From Pterois miles (lineage: Eukaryota > Chordata > Actinopteri > Perciformes > Scorpaenidae), in contig CAMQGK010000318.1 of the NCBI GenBank assembly GCA_947000775.1, forward strand, positions 3,099,501 to 3,163,500: a stretch of DNA of 64,000 nucleotides. The letters run 5' to 3'. The stretch's first letter is position 1. Each line of letters starts with the position of its first letter. The notes under the pieces were generated by a model that worked only from the letters and a program-made list of their open reading frames with translations, was not told the origin of the DNA and ran no database searches. The position numbers were made by a program, and so were the translations under genes. Of this stretch, positions 11,576 to 22,690 are shown piece after piece.

Positions 11576-11750
11576 TCGGTCTGGGCATGTTTTCAACCAG
11601 GCCTGTGTGATGTAAGTTGCAACCCAAGGTAACGGGTTAATCAGATCTCCCAGGCAGGATCCCCACATTTGCCTCTACATCACTCCCAACAACAGCGGTC
11701 TTGTTTTGCGAGCAAAAGAGACAAGGCGAGCTCAGTCTGTTTTCTTTGGC
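11576..11750. other. Non-coding sequence upstream of candidate first exon
   Basis: No CpG cluster or clear TATA box was seen. It may contain a diverged SINE head in its first part. Confidence 0.4.
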
Positions 11751-11846
11751 ATGAGTCGCCAGCCAAAAGTTTTGCTGGCTGCGCTATTGTTTCTCTTTAC
11801 CTCGGGGGTTTTGATCGCAGCAATGGTGGGCAGACACCTGTGTGCG
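11751..11846 (+). CDS. Candidate signal-anchor-encoding first exon, partial
   Basis: An ATG with a purine at -3 opens 32 codons ending exactly (phase 0) at a consensus donor, GCG|GTGAGT (11847). The peptide has a short basic N-terminus (MSRQPKV), then about 20 hydrophobic residues rich in Leu, Ala, Phe and Val, then Gly-Arg-His-Leu-Cys-Ala. That is the layout of a signal peptide or type II signal-anchor, as in Golgi or ER proteins. I cannot match it to a named family. No promoter is evident upstream and the following exon was not found in the window. A chance open frame is a real alternative. Confidence 0.25.
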
Positions 11847-14089
11847 GTGAGTGGAACTCCCATCCTACAACCATGTTCTTCATCCGTATGTTTTTGTCTT
11901 TGTACCACCTACTTTTTCCGTCATCGCCATTGCTGTGTTTACTCGGTTCAGGGCACTGGAGGAGAAAACAAATAAGTGCATGTCATCTGTCTCTTTCATC
12001 GCCGGCCAGCCTGTAATTAGTGCAAGCGCGGTGGTTAGCCTAAGACGCTGTCGTCTAATTTGTCTGTCTTTATCTAAAACATGTCTGTGTGGTCCCTGAG
12101 ACTGGTTACATGCGTGCCGCGAGATCGCCTGTGGCCTATGTGTTTGTGAGGTGTGTGTGCTTGATTGTAAATTATGAATTCTTCTCTCATGCACCCGCCC
12201 TTGTTTAGCAATCAGTCAGTTATGCATGACATGTCCTGACCTCAGCAGAACCTCACAGCTGCTGTTGCCGTAGCAGTCGCACTCCCATCCCAGTTAGCTC
12301 CCAGGCTGGAAACTACTTCAGGGTACGTCTTATTGTTTCAAGAATGTACCTTGAATAAGACAACTGCCAATGCTATTCCTTTACCTTCTACTTACTGTAC
12401 AAACAAGTTCTACCCATGTAAATATGCACTTACCTCTGTCTTGCCTTGTTCTCAAACAAGTCAGTAATTGGCTATTGAAGTACATGCTTTCTCTCGTTCT
12501 GTGGTTAGGTGTGGGAATGGAAGGCTTGCAACTGGTAGGGATCAGTATCACGCTCTCTCTTTGTTAATTTTCTCTGCTTATTCTCGACTGAGTCACAACT
12601 GCATTAAATTGCTCACAGCTTTTAATGGAAACAGTCATTTCATAATTACGCAGTTCACAGTATAAGAGCTTGGCAACACGATGTGGCACAGAAACGGAGA
12701 AAGAGAGAGTAAAAAAATGTCATTAAAAGTGCCACAGACATTTAAACACACTTGTTGCAGAGACGGTTGCCCATTAAATGCTGCCTATTTTAATATGGAA
12801 ACAAGATTTGTGTTTGGAAAAGACAATGTGGTAAGGAGGGAGGGGGAGGGTATGGGGTTTGGGCCTCTTTTACTGGTAGTCACAAAAACCAGGACATTCT
12901 TTCTGGTCAAACCCAACATCCCGGAGAGCTGATAGAGCATGATTGGGTGAGGATGTGTGGCAGCAAGCATGTGAAACAAAAAAAAACAGCAAGAGCATAG
13001 CATTATGGGTCGGTGGTGGGTGTGCTCACCAGAAACACTGCCATTACAGTTTATCTCATCTAAATCCTTGGTTGGATAGCAGGTTGGAAATGGTACCAAT
13101 TTAGGTTTTCTATGCTGAAATAATGTACATTTTAAAAAAAAAAGTTTGTGAGTGGAAGGATGCCACAAGGTCGATACTTTGGTACAAAGACGATGGCAAA
13201 AACTTATAATTCTATTCAACACTGCAGGTCCTAATGACAAACGACATCCTGGGAAAGATAGAAAATGTGTTTGGGATGCATTAAACTCACTATTGATGCA
13301 CCCAGGAGACGCACCCTTTTTTTTTTCCTCCGGTAACGCTGCACTGTGAACAACAGACAACAACAAGAGCTAGTTTACGTTAGCTGTTAGAAGCTGGTAA
13401 GCAGCACAGTCCTGCATAGAGTTAACAGCTAAAGTTAACTGCCATTGATTTACATTATGATGTGTTCAGGCTGTATTTTGTTAAGGTGACTGAATAGAGC
13501 CCAGAAAGCCGTAAATTCTGACGTTATCATGATGTGCTCAAATGTAATCTCATAAAATGCAGTTTTTCGTTTGAACATGTTTTTACAGCAATATAGAATG
13601 GATAATAGAGAGGGAATTATGACCTATTTAACTTCTTGACAAAAACAGTATGAAAAAGGAGTGGATGTTGAAATAGGATTTATTGTTTTGCTTTTGTTTT
13701 TACTGTGGTATCAAATTGGTGCCAAAAATTGTGGACTTTCACTAGACTTTCACTGGTATTGACTACTACATTTCTGCTACCATGACGTTCCTATGTGAGT
13801 GGTAAGTGAGCTAATTAGATGAGCACAAGTCGAACCATGACAGAGAACTGTCATATATAATGTGAAGGCCTCAGTAAACATACAACATTCTGCACATCAG
13901 ATCCTGTTACAGCCACTTGGGAGTTAAAAAATCCTGTGCTACGTTTGGGTCATTAATGTCTGTATCACAGAATTAACTGAAGGAATGTATGCCATGTTTA
14001 AAGACACATTTTTACATTATCGCACGCCACATGCTCCTTCCTCTCCCCTTTTCTCCACCTCATCTACCACAACCACCCCACCTGGGTGC
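11847..14089. other. Non-coding unique sequence
   Basis: Contains the longest open frame of the window, minus strand 12785-13366 (193 codons). It has no signal peptide, domain or splice context and includes an A-run-derived Lys/Phe stretch, so it is not called. Short A/T runs occur at 12979-12986, 13134-13143 and 13317-13326. Confidence 0.5.
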
Positions 14090-14170
14090 TCCCCACACAC
14101 ACACCTCCACCCCCTCCTCTCTATACACACACATCTTTCTCCCCTCCTCTGTTAATTATAACCTACACCG
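14090..14170. repeat. CA/CT-rich low-complexity stretch
   Basis: Mixed CACAC, CCTCC and ACACAC tracts on a C-rich strand. No gene. Confidence 0.6.
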
Positions 14171-14340
14171 CTGGAACACTTCATTTCATATCAAGCATAT
14201 TGTCTCTTCAAGGCTGGCAGGCGGGTCATAAATTATCCTGAAGGTGAGGATGGAAGTTGGAGGAGATAGTTATGAAAATTTCATCTGTCTGCCGTAGCGG
14301 CCGCAGCTGCTCCTGTCACCAGCCGTGTGCTGGAGGAATT
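14171..14340. promoter_or_regulatory. Possible conserved non-coding element
   Basis: High-complexity, AT-balanced sequence with CATAAATTATCC and ATGAAAATTTCATC cores. No repeats or open frame. The call is compositional only. Confidence 0.2.
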
Positions 14341-14530
14341 ACATCGGGTCAGCGTTTGTGTGTATGTGCATGTGTATGTTCGTCAGTTCGCGCATACGCG
14401 TAGGTACGTGAACACATGTGAACGGCGTGCGCGTATGCGCGGCACTCATGCATGCGGGTCTTTGTGCATCTCCACATTTGTCCCTGTGTGCATGTGTGTG
14501 TCGCTGGATGGTGTGTACACAGGGTTGGGC
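14341..14530. repeat. Cryptic TG/CG alternating purine-pyrimidine tract
   Basis: Runs of GTGTGTATGTGCATG, CGCGCATACGCG and CGTGCGCGTATGCGCG. The CpG-containing part (about 14388-14441) is strictly alternating over short windows and could adopt Z-DNA. It is a decayed microsatellite. Confidence 0.6.
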
Positions 14531-15099
14531 AGGTAAGACCTGCCTGTCAGTGTGTGGAACATCTCTGGCGTCCCTGTCACCCTGGGGCCCCCCAGCTCTG
14601 CCCCCGAAGCAGGGAGACCAGGAGGGGGGGACAAGCTCGCAGGGCGGTCCCCAAGCTGTCTCTGTTCATTACCGCTACAGAGGCGGGACGTGGCCGGCAG
14701 GTGGCCAGACCTTTAGTCCTTACCTACTGTGATCATCTGCTGCTCCATTCTGTGTGACTGTGTGGGTGGGTGTACAAGCATGTTTGAGACTGAAAAAGAG
14801 TCAGAGGAAAAGCCATAACTTATGTATTCGAGTGGGGAAGTGCATATTTTATGTTTGACCTATGAGTGTGCATTTGTGTCTTTGACAGATTATTGCGTGG
14901 AAGCAATGTGCCTGAGCAGGCACATCCTCTTAATGGCTATGCTTACATATTTACAAATGTACAGAAGTTCTGCATTTGGAGAAACTGGAGTGCTGCCGTG
15001 GCACTTTCTTGACAGAGCACGGAGCAGCTCTTCTCGACAGACAGCCACTCCGAGTGGCAATTAGTAAGAAAAGAAAAACACAGTAAAACTCCCACCCCC
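14531..15099. other. Non-coding sequence
   Basis: GC-richer to 14700, then unique AT-balanced sequence. A GTAAGA donor-like site at 14531 lacks a credible acceptor. Nothing else was seen. Confidence 0.45.
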
Positions 15100-15600
15100 C
15101 GCCTACGTCAATCTGCAGTTTCCTGCAAAAATTCTATTAGGGCCAAAGTCCATAGCTGTTAATTACAATTCTAACTAGCTTGCCTCCTGACGAATGGATG
15201 GCTTCAGCGGCGATGTAGGATAAAAGGGATATCAGCGATTTCACTTCCCTGTACAAAGGCTGCCTCTGAAATGGGTCATCAATCCCATAGTGATAAATGT
15301 CTGCTGGAGTAATGACTCTCTTATCGGCGCCGGATTACTGCAGATATTTGTAATTAGTGTAGCCACACAAGTCCCCGACAGATGTTTTTGAGGCGGCACA
15401 ATATTGAAGCCTTGTTTTATTGCTAAGTGGGAACTTTCTGCGAAGAATAGGGATAGTCAGAGCTATTGTATCGCGGCCGACATAGGTGAATCTGGAGAAG
15501 CGAGCTGCTGTTTTGTCAGTGGGAAAGTGTTCTGCTGCACACACACCTACAGTACACTCACACACTTAAGCTCATGACCTGATAGCTAAATACACAGCCT
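15100..15600. promoter_or_regulatory. Possible conserved non-coding enhancer block
   Basis: Repeat-free sequence rich in homeodomain-type cores: GCTGTTAATTACAATTC near 15160, TGTAATTAGTG near 15350 and GGATTACTGCAG near 15331. GATAAA/GATAAATG motifs also occur. No frame is open with splice sites. Inferred from motif density, as conservation is untested. Confidence 0.35.
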
Positions 15601-15850
15601 GAGGTCCATCCTTCAGCTATTGAGCTCAGTCGTCACATGACTTTGAGAGTCAGGGGGGCTCCTCTTCTCCTGTTCTTCCTCCTCTTCCTCCTCCTCCTCC
15701 TCCTCCTCCTCCTATCCCAGCCCCAGAGGTAGCCACTGTTACGCCAGGGGGAGTGAACGATTCACTTTTAACTTCCATTTCTCATGTTTTGGGTCGAGAT
15801 TCGCTAGCCGCCCTGAAGTTTTTTCTTCTTCTTCTTCTTCTTCCACCTCT
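15601..15850. repeat. (CTC)n and (TTC)n microsatellites
   Basis: Trinucleotide CTC runs at about 15678-15713 and TTC at about 15825-15844, separated by unique sequence. Confidence 0.85.
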
Positions 15851-16920
15851 TCCAGCTCTCATGAAATCACAATGTGATGTATTCAGCCTGAGGTGTAGCT
15901 CTATTCACAATGCAGTTTGACACTATGAAGCCCTGCTCTCCTCTGCTTTCACAATGTATCTGTACAGACGGACTGCTGACAAGTGTATACCACTAATACA
16001 ATTGTCCTGGCTGTAGTCGACAGCTACTTTGAATACACACCTGTGTTTGATTCATTTCTGCCTCTCTCCATAAATCAGTGTATATTATAAATGCATTGTA
16101 GGTATTGTATGGTAGGTGCTAATTAACCCTTTGTGTCTGGATTTCAGATTGGTTGATGGCTGTGTTCTGTTGCCAAAAATATACACCCAGCGACCTACTG
16201 TCCGACACACCCACAGACCTATACGCACATACACAGGCTGCCCGGCACTGACAGACGTGTAAGCAGATGCAGCCAGAACTGGTAATGGCAGGTGATTATA
16301 AGTGGCACACGTGCCAAACTAATTAAACCCCTGGGTTGACAGCAGCATTTGGTAGCACTGGCATTCTGGCATGCTGGCATTAGAATAATTGTAGCAGCGG
16401 CACATTTCACCTGCGAGACTGCAGCTAACAACGTCATTTATTTTACAGCAGGCTGCGCCGGATGTTGCTACAGAAGCCCGAGTTAGCTCGCTTTAGGTCT
16501 GACGTGTATGGCAACATACATGGTACAGATGGGACAGCTTCTCTCTGCCTGTTTGGGGCTGTACTGTTTCTGTTTGACACAGTTGTACAGTGTAAAAATC
16601 AAGTTGTTCTTTTTGTTTAACTTAATTTCAAACTTAAAATCAAAAGCCATTCTTGATTATAATTGTGACATTTAAAAATGAAATATTGATATCATGTTAA
16701 TAATAGTGTAAAAAGGATCCAGCACCTCTTAAATTACTTTCATGTACAGTTATGGTTATGGACTGACTCCACTTCCCTATACTTGTATTTTGAATGTAAT
16801 TCATTTGCCAAAAAACAACATGCAAACAAAATGCACTATAAAACAAAGTAAAAAAATGAATGATTAGTGGGGTTTTTTCTGTAGATATCGCAATATAAAC
16901 AAAGTTAAAGATTAATTATT
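15851..16920. other. Non-coding sequence
   Basis: Unique to about 16560, then strongly AT-rich. No repeats with clear ends and no exon were seen. Confidence 0.5.
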
Positions 16921-16965
16921 AGAATATTTTTTATTTTATATAGATTTTTATTTTATATAGACATA
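16921..16965 (+). repeat. Short AT-rich tandem duplication
   Basis: The unit TTTTTATTTTATATAGA is present twice in tandem within an AT-rich tract. Confidence 0.75.
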
Positions 16966-17878
16966 AAGTTTTTAGTATTTCTGTACTGTACATGCACACA
17001 GACACATCCCTATAGGAATAACACTAATATTTATGAAAACATATAAACATGTATAGATTTGTATATCATTGATGACGATTAAATCAAAAGAATGTAGACA
17101 GTATATAAAAGTACCATAGCTAGTTAAGAAAAGTTGTAAAAATGTAAAAAATCTAGCTAAGAAAAAGTTTTACAAAGCAGTTTAAATGAGGGCACAGAGT
17201 CATCCAGCCTGATATCTTCAGCCAGGCTGACCCACCTCTGCATTGAGGACAAACTGCAGCAGTCAGGCGGACGGGAAGGAAGGAGACAAGTAGGGAAGGA
17301 CGAGTCTCTCAGTTCGTTCAGTTCTCAGGTCATCACTGCTCCAGCTGGAGGGCTGGAGCTGTAAGCCCAACTCGCAGAGGTCAGAGCTATAATGCCAGGA
17401 GGCCAGAAACTGCACCAGGAGGCCCACCTGCACACATCATGTGCATCTCCACATGTACACCTCTCTCTCTCTCACACACCTGGATGGTTGAGTAAGATTT
17501 CTGACATACCTCCTGTTCTGTGGAAACTAGTCTGGCTGTAACCCGATGTGACTGATTCATGTGATTGCCTTGCGCCGCGCAGCAGGTGTGGCCAGGCCAG
17601 GTGCACGCCGCGCGGCATCAGAAGGTGTGTTGCACTCAAGGTGAGAGGTGAATCTGATACAGTATCTTGTTAGAGTCGGAGTGAGTCGGGTTATGCGGGG
17701 TATGCGCCGTCATTGCATTTGTTGGGCTGTGGCGTGGCATATCCTACATTTTCATGTGATATGATCTTCAACCAAGGTTGTAGACAACTAGTATTCTCAT
17801 GCTGTAAATCACAGTGGTGACAGATAGACAGTTTCCCCATACGTTGTAAAATAGTTTAGTCCACTTGCACATATTTGC
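16966..17878. other. Non-coding sequence
   Basis: AT-rich to about 17180, then unique. A GC-rich patch at 17570-17620 carries two CGCCGCGC motifs. A CT microsatellite stub lies at 17461-17478. No exon was supported. Confidence 0.5.
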
Positions 17879-18329
17879 TAAGGGTGGGAAAATAAGATTA
17901 TAAGATTAATTGGATTACATTCACTAGAAGTATATAACATTACATGTCCCTTATAAATTAAAAAGAAGATACCACTAATTTGTGAGGGAAATGTCTTTAT
18001 TCTTTGATTTTTGGGCTGCTTGAAAAAAACATAATAAATAATGCCTGACAATGACTGATATATTTGACTTCAGGACATCTCAGACTAAATATATGCTGAA
18101 AATCAAACATTTTAATGTATTAATTTAGATATTTCTCAAAGTAGTAGTCCCCAGAAGTGTATGATTCAACGTTTTTTCATCGTCTAGTATTAAAAAAGTA
18201 AATTAATCATGATATCAAATTGCAATACTTGTAAAATCGCAATACTTAAAAATTGGATTACATTTTGATTTGGCAACTAAGTATTGTGATAGTATTGAAT
18301 CAGGAGATAGGTGTATCATCCCAGCCCTA
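17879..18329. mobile_element. hAT-like MITE with 8-bp target duplication
   Basis: Termini TAAGGGTGGGA (left) and TCCCAGCCCTA (right) form imperfect inverted repeats of about 11 bp. Flanking octamers ATATTTGC (17871-17878) and ATAATTGC (18330-18337) match at seven of eight positions. The interior is AT-rich with palindromic ATTGCAATAC-type motifs and no transposase. Length 451 bp. Confidence 0.8.
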
Positions 18330-18388
18330 ATAATTGCTTCCTTGTTTTTACTGCATACACTTGCTAAAACACCACTTACACTTTTCAG

Positions 18389-18484
18389 GTTTTATTGCAC
18401 ATGCACAGACTGTGTTCGCCCTCGATAGCTACTGCGTTAAGCCGGTTGTAGAAGAAGTGAAAAATCAGCTCTTTGAAGGCACAA
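18389..18484 (+). CDS. Candidate internal exon, product unknown
   Basis: A 96-bp segment between a good acceptor (CTTACACTTTTCAG, ending 18388) and a strong donor (CAA|GTAAGT at 18485). Only one frame is open. It enters needing one upstream base and leaves with one extra base, giving a symmetric phase-1 exon. The peptide includes FIAHAQTVFALDSYCVKPVV followed by EEVKNQLFEGT, a plausible amphipathic, charged composition. I do not recognise the family. It lies 60 bp downstream of a MITE, and the sequence after the donor is high-complexity. A false splice-site pair cannot be excluded. Confidence 0.3.
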
Positions 18485-19243
18485 GTAAGTGGCCGATGGC
18501 AGCTGATAGCTGGGGCTTAGTGGATCCTCATTATGTGCTGTAGCAAGCTGATTAAAACATTTGATTTCTTCCCAGTGTGTGTGTCAGCATACAGTCGAGT
18601 GCCTGTGTGTGTCCTGTGCATGTTCGAGCATTCATGTGCACGCGCATGTGTGAAAGAGCAGGCCTTCGGGCTGCTGCAGTGTGTTATCTGTTTTTTCAAC
18701 CTTGTCATACTAATTACAGTCCATATTTACTTACATTTTCTTTTTGTTTTCTGCCCTCGATAGGCATCTGCGAGCGCCTCTGCCTGGGCTGTTCTCATTA
18801 ACAAACTGATGATGTGTGATAGGTCTATCTAGTGATGATACGGGGAGCTTTTCCAAAAAAAAAAAAAAAAGAGGTCATGATACAAATGTTGTCAGCTTTT
18901 TGCAACCACAAAGAATTATGCTCTTGTTATCAGTGACGCTGTGATTGTGATTTTGCCAGTGAGTGTTAGTGGGGGAAATACTCCCAAGTTCTAGTCAAAG
19001 CCAAATGGAAAAAGGCTTTAACATTAACTTTAACATTAACTTGTATCAGAACCTTAGTAAATTGCATTATTGCACCATGATAAGATAATCACTACTTCCC
19101 AACTTGAGGTAGGGATGTGAGATGCTTCACAAGAAAGAAAAGAAGAAGGAAGAAGAAACGCTACACAAAACATATTTTTTTTCAAAATTTCTAAGCTTTC
19201 TTTTTTCCCTCTGAAAAACTTGATAGTTTTTCTCTTTGGACAT
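18485..19243. other. Non-coding sequence with poly-A run
   Basis: Contains a TG-rich patch at 18580-18660 and a poly-A run at about 18855-18871. Otherwise unique. Confidence 0.5.
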
Positions 19244-19247
19244 TTAA

Positions 19248-19581
19248 AGGCATAGTTTGGGTGTTTTGAAGCGGGGCTGTATGAGCTACTTATCCGTTGT
19301 GAATTACCTGCAATAGATGACTTGCGGCACACCCCCAGTTTGGAGAAGCAGACTTAAATATTGCATGGAAGCAAAGTAAGTCCTGCTGTGGACAGCACCA
19401 GCAGCAAAACATATTTTAGCCACCTAAAAGAAAGGCCCACATGCAGTAGTGCGTTGCTTTGGTTCTGTGCGGTCTGTTTCTCCAAACGGGGGGCGTGCCG
19501 ACCATCATCCACTGTAGGTAATACACTGACTATGGATAAGTACCTCATACAGCCCCACTTCAAAACACCCAAACTACCCCT
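19248..19581. mobile_element. TTAA-flanked MITE, short member of foldback family
   Basis: The element is 334 bp, flanked on both sides by TTAA (19244-19247 and 19582-19585). Terminal inverted repeats of about 49 bp start AGGCATAGTTTGGGTG (left) and AGGGGTAGTTTGGGTG (right, minus strand), with about four or five mismatches. TTAA target duplication is the signature of piggyBac-type insertion. The subterminal block CAGCAGCAAAACATATTTTA matches the long copy at 28246-29093, but the palindromic middle is missing. An open frame here merely reads through the repeat. Confidence 0.85.
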
Positions 19582-19585
19582 TTAA

Positions 19586-20289
19586 AATGAAGCATTCCAG
19601 GATTGTTTCACTCCTTGCTTATACTGTTCTTATAAAGTTTCTAGTGCTCTATTTTATATGGGCACAAGATGAAAAGTTTGTACACCTCCTCCTTCTGAGG
19701 TAGAGTATTTGTATTGGCTTTCCAAAACCAATATCAGTAGCACAAGCAGCTAACAGCTAGATTCGTCAGACAGCAAAACTGCAGTGCCCAGACAGCAGTT
19801 GTAATCAATATCCATGTGTCCCTTGAAATATCATGTTTGAAAGACTAAAAACTTCACTGGAACATATTTCTATGTTCTTTTGTTTCTTGTTCCTCTTCGG
19901 TCACTGACCTCATGGCCAGTTTGCCAGCATTGACCTTTGTCAAGTTACTGATCATGGGCCACTCACCGCATGTCACGAAGAAAAGATGGATGAACCTGAC
20001 CACACCCTGGCTTTTTGGAAACGCTGTTTCTGATTAACCAAACCCCTTCAGTTAACTAAAGTGGTTACAGCACAATCAACAACATCATTATGCGAGTCTG
20101 TGTGTGTTAGGGAGACGTAAGACCGACTTACAATAGGATTTGTAAATGGTTAAACTGAGCAGGAAGCTGTGTGAGGATGCATGGTGGGGTGAGCAGGGTA
20201 AATCACCGACAGCTGAGTTTTATATGGGAGAGGTGGGCGGTAGGGTGCTGGGGGGCTGTGAATGGTTTTATATGAGCGTGAGTGACTGA
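19586..20289. other. Non-coding unique sequence
   Basis: No repeat, exon or motif cluster could be supported. Confidence 0.5.
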
Positions 20290-20420
20290 TTCCCAGACAC
20301 AGAGCGTAGTGCATCCTGAATGGGTAAATGGCATTTATTCAGCCGGTTAGTCTGGGAAAACATATGGTGCCATTTGGAGGCCCAGACTGGTGCACGCTGT
20401 TCTCCTGTAATTAGACTGGC
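20290..20420. promoter_or_regulatory. Possible conserved non-coding element
   Basis: High-complexity sequence with CCATTTGGAGGCCC, AACATATGG (E-box CATATG) and TGTAATTAGAC. No open frame with splice sites. Compositional inference only. Confidence 0.25.
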
Positions 20421-21539
20421 CCAGCAGAGCAGCTACATAACTGCTTCATGATAACCGCCCTACTGTAGCCTACAGTGCTGCTGCCACCCAGCCCTGGCTG
20501 CTGCACAGGACCAGCACACTTCGCATTACACATCCTGTTAACACACTGTTCGACACCAGTGAACACCAGTGACACCACAGCTCTGGCAGCTGCACATATG
20601 CACTGAGGGCCAGGTTTGCTGCTACGTATGTGACGGCACAAACAAAAATATGCGTTGCACCTCTATTTGTGCTTGCAATATGCATCAAACTTAAATATGA
20701 AGGACTGTGTCTTGTCGTATTCTGGGAAAGAAGGATAACTTAAAAAATGTGCAGTTCAGCAGCGGGATCTCACAAACAGAATAGTGACGTCTGCTACCAA
20801 GATTGTAATAATTATCTTCACTTATAGAAAGGTTGAAACAGGAGCCATTAAATAAACTTATAAGGAAATGGGAAAAAATAGACAAGAGAAAATATTGCTT
20901 ATAAAAAAAATTAAGCCGCTGCAATATAAATGTCAAATCAAAGCATATCCACAGCATATTAGCAGCTCAGTGAATGTCAAGTTCAAGTTTAATGACCACA
21001 TGCCTGCAACTTCCCTCTCCATCGCGGGCTCTCTTTGTTTGGTCAGATATTGCATTATGTTATATGTAATAAAACATTCAGTTATTGTGTTCCTTTATTA
21101 GCAGTCCTGTGTTTCTTTTTTATAATTGTATTCTTCTTTTTCCTACCTTAGCATCGCTGACCTGTAGTTTTTTTGGGGAGCTCTTTGTCTGTAGTCAGAG
21201 AGGTTTCTATGAAATACAGTCTAATTAAAATTCCTCGCTACACACAAACACAACCTTAGTTTAATATATCTGTGCATATTTGAACTCATATGTGAACCTG
21301 TGGTATATGGTAGGATATACCCCATGTCTTTCCCAATGTCAACATAAGTCTATCAGAAAGCAGAATAAAGCCTTTTTTATCATATGTGGACCACTCATGT
21401 GTTCATCCCTTGAAGAAGGGATAAAATATATCTTACAGGGAGTCACATGCCCATGTATTGGCCTGCACTTTACCTGCTTTGTGTAAAATAGTAGGACACC
21501 TTCTGTTTCGTTCCTTATTGTCTTTGCTCTCTTCTCGTT
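20421..21539. other. Non-coding sequence, AT-rich in the middle
   Basis: Unique sequence. AT-rich from about 20690 to 21290. No elements with recognisable ends. Confidence 0.5.
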
Positions 21540-21960
21540 TTAATCACTCCCCACCCTCCCTCCCTCCGTCAGGATCAGGGCAGCAGATTGTGTGTTGAAG
21601 GTGTGGGTGGTGTTGGCAGGGCTGCGGGGGCGTCAGCTGGGCTGTTGTCCCGTCAGGGGGGAAACAGGCTGGCAGCCCGGCGGGAAGGCCCTGTTAAAGA
21701 TACACTGCTGGGAATCGGACTGAGCCAGCGCCTGGTCCAAACCACTCGCACAAACGCACACACATGAACACACACACAGGGAGGGATTGGTGAGGAAAGT
21801 GGTGGGGGTGTCCAAAACCTAGGATAAAGACATTTCCTCCCTCATTTATAAAATCTGACACCACCAGTCTGCCCTCTCCTCCTCCCTCATCAACATCCCT
21901 TCACAAAGATCTCAGACACACACACACACACACACACACTCACACACACACACACATACT
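21540..21960. repeat. Low-complexity stretch ending in a CA microsatellite
   Basis: A C-rich tract at 21548-21568, a GC-rich patch at 21600-21720, then (CA)n at about 21915-21957 with one CACTCA interruption. Confidence 0.75.
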
Positions 21961-22189
21961 GGTGTACATACAGTGAAAACCCAAGCTGGAGTCCAGAGTC
22001 TTAAGCCGCAGTTCCTCTAATGACCAGTAGATGCTGGCTCGGGAAATTTTTTTTTACAGGATTCCTTTCAAAATCAGTCAATTTTTCCCTCAAAATATAG
22101 TCAAATAAATATTTGATGAATGTATTGTCTTGATAGTTAATTACTTACTAATTACTAATACTTAATTTTAGCCTTTACTTATGTGTTAA
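21961..22189. other. Non-coding AT-rich sequence
   Basis: Short, with no supported feature. Confidence 0.45.
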
Positions 22190-22690
22190 TCTGTGAAACA
22201 ACTGAAATATTAAAACACGATTAATTGCATGATTTACATTGTTTTACGTGATTAATCACAAATTAATCATGTATTTTATATCTGTTCACATTGCACCTTA
22301 AAGGGAGATTTGGTAAGCATTTAATACTAGTAATAGTGTGCTGACGTGACTATGACTTTCCCCAAACTGCATGTAATTATCATAAGGTGGGCATGTCTGT
22401 GAAGAGGAGACTCGTGGGTACCCATAGAACCCATTTTTATTAACTTATCTTGAGGTCAATGGTCAAGGGACCCCTTTGAAAATGGCCATGCCAGTTTTTC
22501 CTCGCCAAAATTTAGCCTCCTCCTCAAAAAGCTAGTATGATGTGTTGGTACCAATGGATGGTTTTGTAGTTTCATATGATGCCATTACCTTTGATCCTAC
22601 TGCAACCTAAAAATCCCAATTTGTATTCATATGTTAAAGAAATTAGTGGCATTAAAATTATCAGTGCGTTATTATCATGTTAACATATAT
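22190..22690 (+). mobile_element. MITE type 2 with shared core
   Basis: The left part is rich in ATTAATCAC motifs (GTGATTAATCACAAATTAATC), followed by TTAAAGGGAGATTTGG. The core (about 22365-22606) has GGGCATGTCTGTGAAG, CGTGGGTACCCATAGAACCC and GGGACCCCTTTGAAAATGGC. The right end contains GTGGCATTAAAA. It matches the minus-strand element at 43640-44276 along its whole length, and the type 1 elements only in the core. Exact ends are uncertain. Confidence 0.65.

Noticed and set aside
12785..13366. Longest open frame in the window, minus strand, 193 codons
   Set aside because: No domain, no signal peptide, poly-A-derived Lys/Phe runs, and a codon pattern like random sequence. No splice context.
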